64,000 nt of DNA, from positions 1 through 64,000 of the forward strand of contig JAGZQO010000004.1 in the NCBI GenBank assembly GCA_018382125.1. The letters are read 5' to 3'. A program made the position numbers and the translations under genes. This stretch comes from Collinsella sp. Lineage in GTDB: Bacteria > Actinomycetota > Coriobacteriia > Coriobacteriales > Coriobacteriaceae. Position 1 is the stretch's first letter; the number at the start of each line of letters is the position of its first letter. The notes under the pieces were generated by a model. The model did not search any database. It worked only from the letters and a program-made list of their open reading frames with translations, and was not told where the DNA came from. This document shows positions 30,051 through 37,968 of the stretch, piece by piece.

Positions 30051-30230
30051 ATGAAGCATATCCATCCTGTTGGTTCAAATGAACATCCTCCCGTTGAGCC
30101 TTGTTGTCTTGGAGTTGATATATGCAATTTTTACGACATCGCCGAGTGCCCTGTTGCGGATTGGTGCTATGTCGATAAAGAATCAAGCTGTGTTTTGCCA
30201 GCAGATTGGTGCGATTCAGTTGACGAGTAG
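30051..30230 (+). CDS. Cys-rich RiPP precursor peptide 2
   Basis: The 59-residue peptide follows its paralog by 30 bases, with GAGGAG five bases before the ATG. It begins MKHIHPVGSNEHPPVEP and has seven cysteines, at 18, 19, 25, 33, 39, 47 and 54. The C18-C19 pair is the main difference from precursor 1. Two DWC motifs and several acidic residues mark the core. Same leader, different core is the usual pattern of a two-component or diversified RiPP family acted on by one maturase, here the radical SAM enzyme just upstream. The product's activity (bacteriocin, metallophore or signal) cannot be told. Confidence 0.8.
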   Translation: MKHIHPVGSNEHPPVEPCCLGVDICNFYDIAECPVADWCYVDKESSCVLPADWCDSVDE

Positions 30231-30308
30231 TTTTGTGGCTAGGAACTATTTGGTCCAATTCAGAATAAGATGGGAACAAATACCAAAATCTCGTGTCTGG
30301 GAGGAGTT

Positions 30309-30416
30309 ATGCCATTATTGCAAGGTCTCGTTGGATTAGCCTTTATACTTGCGTTATATCTGGCACCTTTTTTAATTCTATTCTTCATTATCCGACTCTT
30401 TCTTCGGAGAAAATAG
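30309..30416 (+). CDS. Small single-span membrane peptide of the RiPP cluster
   Basis: A 35-residue product (MPLLQGLVGLAFILALYLA, then more hydrophobic residues, ending RLFLRRK) is preceded by GGGAGG four bases before the ATG. It is almost entirely one membrane helix with a basic C-terminal end that should face the cytoplasm. It lies 78 bases after precursor 2 and before the terminator, so it is co-transcribed. By analogy with other peptide clusters it could be an immunity peptide, a membrane anchor for the maturase, or itself a small membrane-active product. Nothing in the sequence decides. Confidence 0.6.
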   Translation: MPLLQGLVGLAFILALYLAPFLILFFIIRLFLRRK

Positions 30417-30480
30417 GAGTGTCACGCAAACATTAGCGTAGCTTTCTTCCAATATGAGCCGAGCATTGGCAAGTGGAATA

Positions 30481-30531
30481 AGAAGCCCGACCGTTCGCCA
30501 CATGAAAGTGATCGGACGGGCTTCTCTATTT
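30481..30531 (+). terminator. Terminator of the RiPP precursor operon
   Basis: GAAGCCCG pairs with CGGGCTTC, with further inner pairing CCG...CCAC/GTG..CGG around ATGAAA, followed by TCTATTTAA. It ends the plus-strand transcript holding the maturase, the two precursors and the small membrane peptide. Confidence 0.75.
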
Positions 30532-30610
30532 AACCCGGGCCGCCACCCATAGCGGCTTTCCAAGCGTATTCTCAGTGCAAAGCAATCGTCAGTTTAATCC
30601 TATGCGCTGA

Positions 30611-30805
30611 TACCGCATTTCATTTGTTCGGCTCGAATTCTACGGCCTGGCAACCCTCGCACTCTCCGGCAAATGGATTGAACGCGAAGGCAGAGATGAT
30701 GTGTGCGTGGACATCGAGGCTGCTGTAGGCAACATACTGGGACATGGACCCCCGCTGCGCGTGGTATGCGGCCCGGCATATTCATTGCCGTCCAACCCCG
30801 TGTAG
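30611..30805 (+). pseudogene. Possible SymE-like toxin relic
   Basis: A 64-codon open stretch without a usable start reads FYGLATLALSGKWIEREG and then an acidic strand. LSGKWIE resembles the conserved strand of SymE-type proteins, a family of small toxin-like nucleic-acid binding proteins. The rest of the domain is absent and no ribosome binding site is present. The reading is tentative. Confidence 0.25.
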
Positions 30806-31116
30806 TTGCAGCAAAGGGTGGAACCTCAATGCTCAGCCCATGTTGTCCGTGGGACACGAGAATCGTAAGTACACTTTGGTGCGATTCTCACGCTGATACT
30901 GAGCCACCTGGAATAAGATACGTCGCGACAACACTTCGCTTCACCTCTGTCTCGACAAGATGACGTAGACTAAAGTCTCCTTTAGTAAGAGAACGAGAAC
31001 CATATCTGAAAGCGTTGCGATGGCGTGAAGGCACCGAGTCCGAACCGCCTGAATGCTACGTGCATCTGCATCGCCTTTTTGTTATCTCTGCCAGTTGGGT
31101 AGCACTACGCTTGTCA
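30806..31116. other. Gap between RiPP operon and ABC gene
   Basis: No gene is supported. An 8-bp inverted repeat, GAGAATCG/CGATTCTC (30858-30865 and 30882-30889), with a 16-base loop is the only structure seen; no T-run follows it on either strand. The ABC transporter gene ends at the right edge on the opposite strand. Confidence 0.35.
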
Positions 31117-32769
31117 TCATTTACCCTGGTACATGCTGCCTAAATCCACTACCCCTTCTACCGCGCCGACCATCTCGTCATCGTGAGAGACAACGATGAT
31201 CAGCTGGCTTTGCTTGTTGCGCTTAACATAGGCCGCAAGCTCGGCGCGGCTTACAGCGTCTAACCCAGTCGTGGGCTCGTCGAGTACCAAAACTGACGAC
31301 TTGCGTGAAATCGCCGACCATAAGTACACTCGGCGCAGCTCACCGCCCGAAAGCGCGGAGCAACGTTTCCCGAGCAACTCCTTCACGCTGTTTTCCAGCG
31401 AAAGTAGGCCATCTACACCCCGGTGATAGGAAGAAAAGGGCGTGTCGAAATACTCTAACAGCTCTTTCACCGTTTCGTCCGGCGCGAAGCACGACTGTGG
31501 GCAGCACGATATCTCTCTCGCACGTATGTAATCCAAGTCGCATTCTTCGATTGGCACGCCGTTGTATTTTACTTTGCCTTTCGATGAGTATAGCCCGAGC
31601 ATCAAGTAAAGAAGTGACGTCTTGCCTCTTCCGTTTTCCCCAACTATGCAATATGTACCAGGACCGGAAAACTTGAAAGAAAACCCGCCGAGGACCTCTC
31701 GGACAGATCCGTCTGGAAGGGCAACCGAGAATTCCAAATCAGATACCGAAATGTCATTTATTTCATCGAGTTTAGCTAAATCGGTCCGATTCCACCCCGA
31801 TCTCTCCTTTTCTCTCGTCGCGATAGCCGTCCTATCCCATGATGCTTTGGCATCTTGATAGGATTTGAACAATGACATCATACTTTTCAAAGTCTTAAAG
31901 AGAACCGCGAAGTATGTACCGATGATAGTGTACTCGCCTATTGACATAGTTCCGTTAATGATTCGTACTCCGGAAACAACAAGTATCACCGCTTGAAACA
32001 ACGCTGCGAAAAGACCATCGAGCGATGTCAGAGAATATGATAGCTTTCCGGAGCGCAAAACTTTGGGAAAATAGCTCTTAAACCCAGCGTCGAGCGCTTG
32101 TTCGCTCTTGCCGTACGAAGATGTCAGTTGAATGTTGAGAATCTGATTAAGCTGCGATGCAATTGCGGCGTAAAAGGCGCTGTCCGCCTCTTTCTTCTCA
32201 TACGTGACCCTATACAAGAGTTTCCTCAACCCAGTAATTACACAGAAATACACGATGAGGAGAATGATGGAAAACACCGCGAGAGTTGAATCAATTGACC
32301 ATATGATAAGCAATACGATGGGAATGGCTACAATGGACAGCGGCGCACTGATAAAATTCGCCAAAACGAAGGATGAGACCACGCTGGAGTCGGAAATAAT
32401 CCGTTGCGTTGTATAGGCTGGATCGATGGTCCGACTCACCAAGTAATCGTCTCTTTCAAAACGCAAGACGGCCTCCCTGAGAAGATCAAAGGAAAGTCTC
32501 GTGGTTATGCGAATGGAAAGTGTTCCTGCAAAATAAGTAAAGAGGGTGGAGAAAACTCCTATTGACGCAACCAGGAGCGCGAAGAGTACGGCGTCTCTTC
32601 CGCTGCGGTTACCGAGAAGAAAATCTAAGAATTTCCCGTTCACGTATGGCATGGCATAGGAGAGAGCGGTTCCAATCACCGTGATAGCAATGAAGACGAA
32701 AGCCCCTTTTGCTCTGATGAACCTCGAGAGAACGCATCGAATCAAGGAAGGCCCCAATCTACCCGCCAC
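31117..32769 (-). CDS. ABC exporter (fused membrane and ATPase domains)
   Basis: The 550-residue half-transporter has six hydrophobic helices in the first about 300 residues, then an ATPase domain with Walker A GENGRGKT (377-384), signature LSGGE (473-477) and Walker B VLVLDEP (493-499). It is the type I exporter design and works as a homodimer. It has no N-terminal C39 peptidase domain, so leader removal, if any, needs another protease. It is convergent with the RiPP operon and shares its low GC, so it is the likely exporter or immunity pump of the peptide. The start is a GTG without a strong ribosome binding site and remains uncertain. Confidence 0.88.
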   Translation of the reverse strand: MAGRLGPSLIRCVLSRFIRAKGAFVFIAITVIGTALSYAMPYVNGKFLDFLLGNRSGRDAVLFALLVASIGVFSTLFTYFAGTLSIRITTRLSFDLLREAVLRFERDDYLVSRTIDPAYTTQRIISDSSVVSSFVLANFISAPLSIVAIPIVLLIIWSIDSTLAVFSIILLIVYFCVITGLRKLLYRVTYEKKEADSAFYAAIASQLNQILNIQLTSSYGKSEQALDAGFKSYFPKVLRSGKLSYSLTSLDGLFAALFQAVILVVSGVRIINGTMSIGEYTIIGTYFAVLFKTLKSMMSLFKSYQDAKASWDRTAIATREKERSGWNRTDLAKLDEINDISVSDLEFSVALPDGSVREVLGGFSFKFSGPGTYCIVGENGRGKTSLLYLMLGLYSSKGKVKYNGVPIEECDLDYIRAREISCCPQSCFAPDETVKELLEYFDTPFSSYHRGVDGLLSLENSVKELLGKRCSALSGGELRRVYLWSAISRKSSVLVLDEPTTGLDAVSRAELAAYVKRNKQSQLIIVVSHDDEMVGAVEGVVDLGSMYQGK

Positions 32770-32915
32770 AAAACATCAATCACTGATACCTTACACCTCA
32801 ACACAACAGGAGCGAAGATTTGCCAATGAGACTGCTTTAAGATTGCCTTGGGCCAATACGATCTCAAGCTCTTCCTACAAGAGAGTCGGAATCGGACATC
32901 TCCTCCGACGAACCT

Positions 32916-32959
32916 GGCAATCGGGCGGTTGAAATATCTTTTTCAACCGCCCGATTGCC
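32916..32959. repeat. 19-bp perfect inverted repeat upstream of the ABC gene
   Basis: Two complementary 19-base arms, beginning GGCAATCGGGCGGTTGAAA, flank a 6-base TATCTT loop, about 150 bases upstream of the ABC transporter start. No T-run follows on either strand, which argues against an ordinary terminator. It could be a regulator site, an mRNA leader hairpin, or the joined ends of a lost mobile element. The remaining bases of 32770-33084 show nothing else. Confidence 0.7.
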
Positions 32960-33084
32960 ACAATAGATTTGAGCATCCGCCCACAAACGTCCGCGTTTTA
33001 TACCCATCAAATCCTTTGCCTTTTGTCGTCTAGACTAGAAAAATCGCTCGAAATAACGCAACCGGCCTGCTCGCTTGAAGAAAC

Positions 33085-33780
33085 CTAAGCCCGTAACGTA
33101 GATGTGCAAACTTCCGAAACGCCTTGCGCGGCATAGTGCGTATAAACTTCGTCAACCGCCTCAGAAATATCTGAGTATCGCGCCGGGTCAAAAGCATACG
33201 ATGTCGCAGCTATATCCTGCACCCATTCGGAACGCGGATTAATTGAATAGCCACACAGCATCATCATACATGCATCTAGACCTGATTTCCCAAGTATCCG
33301 ACGTATTGATGAGAGCATCGCGGGTCGCCCCTGCACCATCGTCGTCACCCCTATTAGCAGTATTTACCGTTTTTCTCTAAATGCGTATCGCCACCCTTAA
33401 GAATACGAAGTGTTTTATCCAGACCCGATTGTCCTCCATCTCAAACGAAGGGATAAGGAATCTCATCCGGAATCGGCAGTAACGGAGGATTCACAACGAC
33501 AAGCGAAAAACATGAGTCATCTCTCAGAGGGGAGTAAAGGCTCCCCTCAAGCACCCTAGTTTCGTCATCCAAAGAGTTGATGGCAGTGTTTTTCTTACAA
33601 AGGTCGACAACAAAAGGGTTGATTTCTACAGATGTTACATCCATGCCACAGTTGGTAAGTATCAGGCCCTGTATTCTGGGGCCAGAACACAAATCGAGAG
33701 CCTTCCGTGCGCTCTGCGGTGTAAGGCGCCAATCTCAGCAAATCTGTCCCACAATACTGCGCTGAAGAACAAGACGGAAC
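33085..33780 (-). pseudogene. Broken class I SAM methyltransferase (MTS/HemK-like)
   Basis: Pieces in two frames join into one methyltransferase. First comes ARKALDLCSGPRIQGLIL (SAM motif I region), then VTSVEINPFVVDLCKKN (motif II), then SLVVVNPPLLP (the NPPY-type motif IV). An in-frame TGA at 33441-33443 replaces what should be a Gly in PFV-DGG. Reading continues to LEKNGKY, where one base is lost near 33365, and resumes as LLIGVTTMVQG through to the stop at 33085. The N-terminus is also disrupted near 33725. The enzyme type methylates nucleic acids or proteins at Asn/Gln/Ade amides. It lies upstream of the ABC gene on the same strand and may once have belonged to the peptide cluster. Confidence 0.8.
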
Positions 33781-33926
33781 CCCTGAGCCAAACTCCCCTA
33801 TACCTTATTAAGGCTAAGACAGGCAAGTTCACGCACCCGGCATATTCCAGAATAACATCCTATTGTTTTAGATGCTCTACAAGCATGAACAGCCGCGAAT
33901 CGGAAAGATCTTCTAGTTTCGCCCCG

Positions 33927-34468
33927 ACTGACCGCCAAGGGCCAAAATGGCCTCTCCATCCCCAGGCGACTGGCTCTGGCGCGCCGAGGAGTGTCCCCAA
34001 GTGCCGGCAGAAAAGAAACGTCCCCATCTGCCGGCTAGAGAGCACCGAAGAGGATGGCGTAGGTAGTGGATTCGCCGAGCTTGAGCTCGTCGCCGGGATT
34101 GAGTTGGGCGGAACGGCCGGGCTCGACCTGAATGCAGACGCGCGTGGCCCCGTTTACCACCACGGTTCCGTTGGTGGACGACAAGTCCTCGACGTGCCAG
34201 ATATTTTGAGCATCGCACCAGATATGGGCATGGCGGGCCGAGACATCGTCGCCGACGTCGGTAATATCGCCCTCACCAGTGGCCAGCGCGCCAATCTCAA
34301 CACCCTGCTCACTCGGCTGAATCCAGCGCGGGGCGCTCACGACAAAACTGTTTTGTACGCGCAGCAAGCCCAAGGGGTGCGCCGGGGCGGGTTCGCGTTC
34401 GCCCGCGGTCATCGACATGCCAAGCGAACGCGGCGTGGAGGTGCCTCCGCCACAGGTCGCGTGCGCGT
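33927..34468. repeat. Right direct repeat of the accessory island
   Basis: This is the partner of 27189-27724, containing the 3' half of the intact FHA gene plus dispersed repeat B (33987-34036) just outside its stop codon. The repeat is in direct orientation, so recombination between copies would remove about 6.7 kb and leave one FHA gene end. Confidence 0.8.
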
Positions 34469-34973
34469 AGTCGATGGCATAGTTCACCGAGGACCGCACA
34501 TCCGCCGAACAACCGACGGCGACAAACAGCACCAGCACGGCCTCGGCGCGCTCGGCGGGCATGAGTTCCGCCGCCTGGGACAGGCGATCGAGCGCGTTGC
34601 GATAGAGATTCGTGTCCTGGTGGCACTCTTCGAGCGCGCGTACCATCGGTTCACCTGCAGGACCGCACACCATATTGATCACAGCCGTGGAGTCCATGGG
34701 ATTGCGCTGGCGCAGGGCCAGTTGCGACATAATACGCGCAGCCGAGGTACCGTATTCGGCAAAGTAGCGATGCTGAAGCGTGCCGACCGGCGCGCGAACG
34801 ATAAAGCGGGAAACCCAAGAGCGATCGGCGGCTCGGCTCTGCGGGCTGCGGCCGTCGGCGAGCGGACGGGACGAAAGCACCAAGCCGCACAGCTCGATAT
34901 GGCTCAGATGCGCCGCGCGCTTAAAGATGTCAAACATGGCCCCGCATGGGGTGAGCTCAACTTGAGATGCCAT
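34035..34973 (-). CDS. FHA-domain protein
   Basis: The 312-residue protein has an unrecognised helical N-terminal half (1-170) and a C-terminal FHA domain (about 205-312) with the phosphothreonine-binding residues in ARHAHIW and LSSTNGTVVVNG. FHA domains bind phosphothreonine, so it should read phosphorylation by the kinase whose gene ends four bases upstream. No membrane helix is present. The three-gene operon (anchored protein, kinase, FHA reader) is a self-contained signalling unit. A truncated copy lies at 27299-27724. Confidence 0.88.
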   Translation of the reverse strand: MASQVELTPCGAMFDIFKRAAHLSHIELCGLVLSSRPLADGRSPQSRAADRSWVSRFIVRAPVGTLQHRYFAEYGTSAARIMSQLALRQRNPMDSTAVINMVCGPAGEPMVRALEECHQDTNLYRNALDRLSQAAELMPAERAEAVLVLFVAVGCSADVRSSVNYAIDYAHATCGGGTSTPRSLGMSMTAGEREPAPAHPLGLLRVQNSFVVSAPRWIQPSEQGVEIGALATGEGDITDVGDDVSARHAHIWCDAQNIWHVEDLSSTNGTVVVNGATRVCIQVEPGRSAQLNPGDELKLGESTTYAILFGAL

Positions 34974-34976
34974 GAC

Positions 34977-36821
34977 CTAGGCCTCCTTAGTCGTAGAAAT
35001 AGAATCGGACGATACTTCGACAGGTCCGCCAAAAGTACGGGCAGCTGCGGCTCCACCGGCAAGCGGAGTCGCCATCTGGGCTTTTGTGCGTCGCGGTGCC
35101 GAAACGGGAAGTTCAAAGGCAAAGCCCATCGCAAGCAAAAACCACGTAAGCGTATAGGTTGCAACCAGAGCGGCAACAAGGCCGCCCATCACGGCGCGTT
35201 GGGAAAATACGCTACATGCAGCCACAACCAGCACCGGAACCTCGCAGGCAGAAAGCGCAAGCACACCCTGCAGGAAGCCCGAGCGCCGATCGCGCGCAAG
35301 CGCCCCCGCGGCAACGCCGGCTATGCCTGGCAGCGCCAACGCCAGTGCGGCAATAATACCCGGTAGCGACCCAGACCACACGAGCGATCCCAAAGTCGCC
35401 GTCACGCGAGCGCCCGACGCCAGCAGCGCGGCCGAAACCACGATCACAGCCCAAACCACGCCACAGACGACCGTCGCGCCGACCATCAGCGCGCGACGAA
35501 CCGCGCGGCCAGACGCATCCATGGGGCACGGCGTGAGCGGCTCGCCGCGGAGCGAACGGCCGACATTTTGCGCATAGTGGTCACAAAACGCTGAGAGCGC
35601 CGCCTCGACCGCCGCCGGCTCGGGACGATCTTTTTGATGGCTGGACAGACAGGCCGTCACCACGTCGAACAGCTGGGCATCGACAAACGCCAGCGCATCG
35701 CGTAGCTCTTCGGAATCCGGCTCAAGCCCTAGCTGCTGGGCCTGCTCGGCCGCGGCGAGCGCCACATCGGGCTCACGACGAAGCAGCTGAGTCAAATCAC
35801 AACCGGGCGCATGGGCACCAATGGGATAGTCGGGCCGCGTGTCCATCTTGAGACGGTAGGGGCTGGCAATGTCGCGCGTCTTTTTGCGCGAACCCGAGGT
35901 GCCCGAAGTGCTCGGCGCGGCTTCGTATGGCACGACGCCGGCAATGAGCTCGTAAACCGTGCTTGCCGCGGCATAAACGTCAATCGCCGGCGACATACGC
36001 AAAGCGCGCAGGTCGGGAATATCGTCGGTGAGCATCTCGGGCGGGGCATAGGCAACCGTCGCGCGACGCAGCGTGGCATAACGCTCCGTAAACGACGCCT
36101 TGCCGCCGGTACCGGCCACGGCCGACGCAGGCTCAAGCGCCAGCGACGAGCCAAAGTCGATCAGGCACAGGTCAAAGGTGCCCTCGGCAAGCTGCCGGTC
36201 AAGCGGCAGGCGCGCCGTACGCACCATAATATTAGCGGGCGAGATATCGCGATGGACAAAGCCCTCGCCCACCAGGCTCATACGGCAGAGCAGATCGAAC
36301 AGGTCGCGACCCAGACGCGCCGCCACAAGCGGCGACGGGCGTCCGGCATCGTCCACGGCGAGTCGCGAACGCAAGCGGGCAAGCGTCTCGCCCTCGACCC
36401 ATTCCATGACAATTGCAGGCACACCGTCGACCTCGCCCCAGCCATAGAGGCGGGGAAAGCCCTTAAGGCCCGAAAGGGCGCGATGGCATTCGTATTCCTC
36501 GCGAAACGCTGCCTTGAACTTGGCGACCAGCGACTCATGGGCGGCATCGTCGTCAAACTCATCGCGCGTCGGCAAGATGAGCTGTTTGAGTGCCACGGCC
36601 TCGCCTTGGGCGTTGACGGCACGCGTCACGCGGCCGATACCGCCACGGCGCATGGTGGCATCGTCGGCAAACAGCATCGTAAAACGACGCAGATAGGCAG
36701 GCAGTTCGTCCTGACCGAGCGCAATGGCCGGCTCAAACCCGTCGACACGCGCCAGGCGCAGGCCGACCATGGGATCGCGACCGAGCGATTGTGGTGTGGT
36801 GGATGCAAGATCGGTCATCAT
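34977..36821 (-). CDS. Ser/Thr protein kinase with C-terminal membrane domain
   Basis: The 614-residue kinase has a Hanks-type domain with Lys79 in VALKQL, the catalytic loop HRDISPANIM (Asp192) and IDFGSS (Asp222). The glycine-rich loop is poorly preserved. The C-terminal third has about five hydrophobic helices (roughly 440-575), so the kinase domain faces the cytoplasm and there is no outside PASTA sensor. Its ATG overlaps the stop of the upstream anchored protein in ATGA, giving translational coupling, and the FHA reader follows. Substrates are unknown; the partner FHA protein is the first candidate. Confidence 0.88.
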   Translation of the reverse strand: MMTDLASTTPQSLGRDPMVGLRLARVDGFEPAIALGQDELPAYLRRFTMLFADDATMRRGGIGRVTRAVNAQGEAVALKQLILPTRDEFDDDAAHESLVAKFKAAFREEYECHRALSGLKGFPRLYGWGEVDGVPAIVMEWVEGETLARLRSRLAVDDAGRPSPLVAARLGRDLFDLLCRMSLVGEGFVHRDISPANIMVRTARLPLDRQLAEGTFDLCLIDFGSSLALEPASAVAGTGGKASFTERYATLRRATVAYAPPEMLTDDIPDLRALRMSPAIDVYAAASTVYELIAGVVPYEAAPSTSGTSGSRKKTRDIASPYRLKMDTRPDYPIGAHAPGCDLTQLLRREPDVALAAAEQAQQLGLEPDSEELRDALAFVDAQLFDVVTACLSSHQKDRPEPAAVEAALSAFCDHYAQNVGRSLRGEPLTPCPMDASGRAVRRALMVGATVVCGVVWAVIVVSAALLASGARVTATLGSLVWSGSLPGIIAALALALPGIAGVAAGALARDRRSGFLQGVLALSACEVPVLVVAACSVFSQRAVMGGLVAALVATYTLTWFLLAMGFAFELPVSAPRRTKAQMATPLAGGAAAARTFGGPVEVSSDSISTTKEA

Positions 36822-37723
36822 AGGGCAAGCGCCGCCACGTTATTGTTGAAGTTACCGAGCGCGACGTCATCATCGCCGTAATGGCCGACCCATTGACATA
36901 GGTTGGTGTAACAGCCCCACAGATTGGCATACTGCTGATACCACTTTGACCGGGGCGAGAATGTCTGACGACCGAACTCGGCTCGAATGACAAACATCTC
37001 CCCGACCAGGCTGTCGCACGGTCTGGGATCTCCCGTAGAGTTATAGGTCGAGACCGCGTCATTGGCACGAGAAACATAGCCGTCGAGCATGTTGTACTTG
37101 GTCACAAGCCAACTGTGAATGCTCTCTTCCTCAGCAGCGGAAAGGCCACCGGAGTTTGCATCGTTGTCAGTGTTGCCGCCCGTCGAGCCGCCGTTTCCAG
37201 ACCCTCCGGCAGAGGAACCCGACCCAGAGCCGCCGCCCGAACTCGACGAATCCGAGCCGGAGCCAGAAGTATCCGAGCTACCGGGCTTTCCGGACTGCTG
37301 GGCGTCCTGCTCCTTCTGCTGCTCGACCTTATTCACCGTTGCCGCCACGCTATTGTTGGACAACCGATCGATGATCTTGGTGTTGGTGAGCACGATGGTT
37401 TTGCCATTGGCAAGCGTGACTTCGTTGTCCGGGGCCTCGGCGCCGTCCGCGTCGTCAGTGCCAAACACAATATGCGCGACCACACTTGCCCAAGCATATC
37501 CAGTCGTGGTGCCCAGGTCACTTTTGACCTCATGCCCTACGCGCGGTTCGCGTGCGGCATGTGCCTGTATCATGGACGGCACGGTCATGCCATAGGCAGA
37601 AACGCCAGCTATGACCAGCACCAGCGAGCACGACAGCAGCGCGTACGCCCGAGGCGCCAAGCCCAGTCGGCGTCGCATGCGCACCGCGGCGCCGCGCTTT
37701 GTCTGAGTGCCACCGGGCCGCAT
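36818..37723 (-). CDS. Membrane-anchored Ser/Gly-rich protein
   Basis: The 301-residue product has a basic N-terminus, one membrane helix near residues 25-45 (LLSCSLVLVIAGVSAYG), an outside region, a long Ser/Gly linker (about 150-205) and a C-terminal helical domain with several Trp and Cys. The domain is not recognised. GGAGGAGAACGC before the ATG fixes the start; earlier in-frame starts are not supported. Being first in the operon and coupled to the kinase gene, it is a plausible outside sensor or substrate of that kinase. Confidence 0.7.
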   Translation of the reverse strand: MRPGGTQTKRGAAVRMRRRLGLAPRAYALLSCSLVLVIAGVSAYGMTVPSMIQAHAAREPRVGHEVKSDLGTTTGYAWASVVAHIVFGTDDADGAEAPDNEVTLANGKTIVLTNTKIIDRLSNNSVAATVNKVEQQKEQDAQQSGKPGSSDTSGSGSDSSSSGGGSGSGSSAGGSGNGGSTGGNTDNDANSGGLSAAEEESIHSWLVTKYNMLDGYVSRANDAVSTYNSTGDPRPCDSLVGEMFVIRAEFGRQTFSPRSKWYQQYANLWGCYTNLCQWVGHYGDDDVALGNFNNNVAALAL

Positions 37724-37737
37724 GCGTTCTCCTCCAA

Positions 37738-37763
37738 CAAAAACACGCCGCTCGGGAGCGGCG
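37738..37763 (-). terminator. Terminator or leader hairpin before the Ser/Gly-rich protein
   Basis: On the minus strand CGCCGCTC pairs with GAGCGGCG and is followed by TGTTTTTG, then the ribosome binding site of the next gene. It is far enough from recR (about 200 bases) to end that transcript, but it is so close to the next start that it could instead act in that gene's leader. Confidence 0.5.
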
Positions 37764-37968
37764 CATTCATTCGAATCCATATTTGAGTGTATCAGCGAAC
37801 CCAAAAGGTTGCGCAACGAATGGGCAAATTAAGGATGCGAGTGGAAGCATCCATGCGATAAGCGGATACAAAGCATCTTTGTTGCACAACAAACTTACAG
37901 TCGCACGGGAAAATTATGACTACCCCGTGCGTCGCGAGGAAAACATACGGCAGGAGCAGGCTCGCCAC

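Noticed and set aside
27725..34030. Integrase, transposase or att site for the island
   Set aside because: None seen on either strand; only the FHA-end direct repeats bracket it.
33860..34045. Open frame containing LGTFLSCR-like repeats (also at 13762-14082)
   Set aside because: It is an in-frame reading of dispersed repeat B, not a protein gene.
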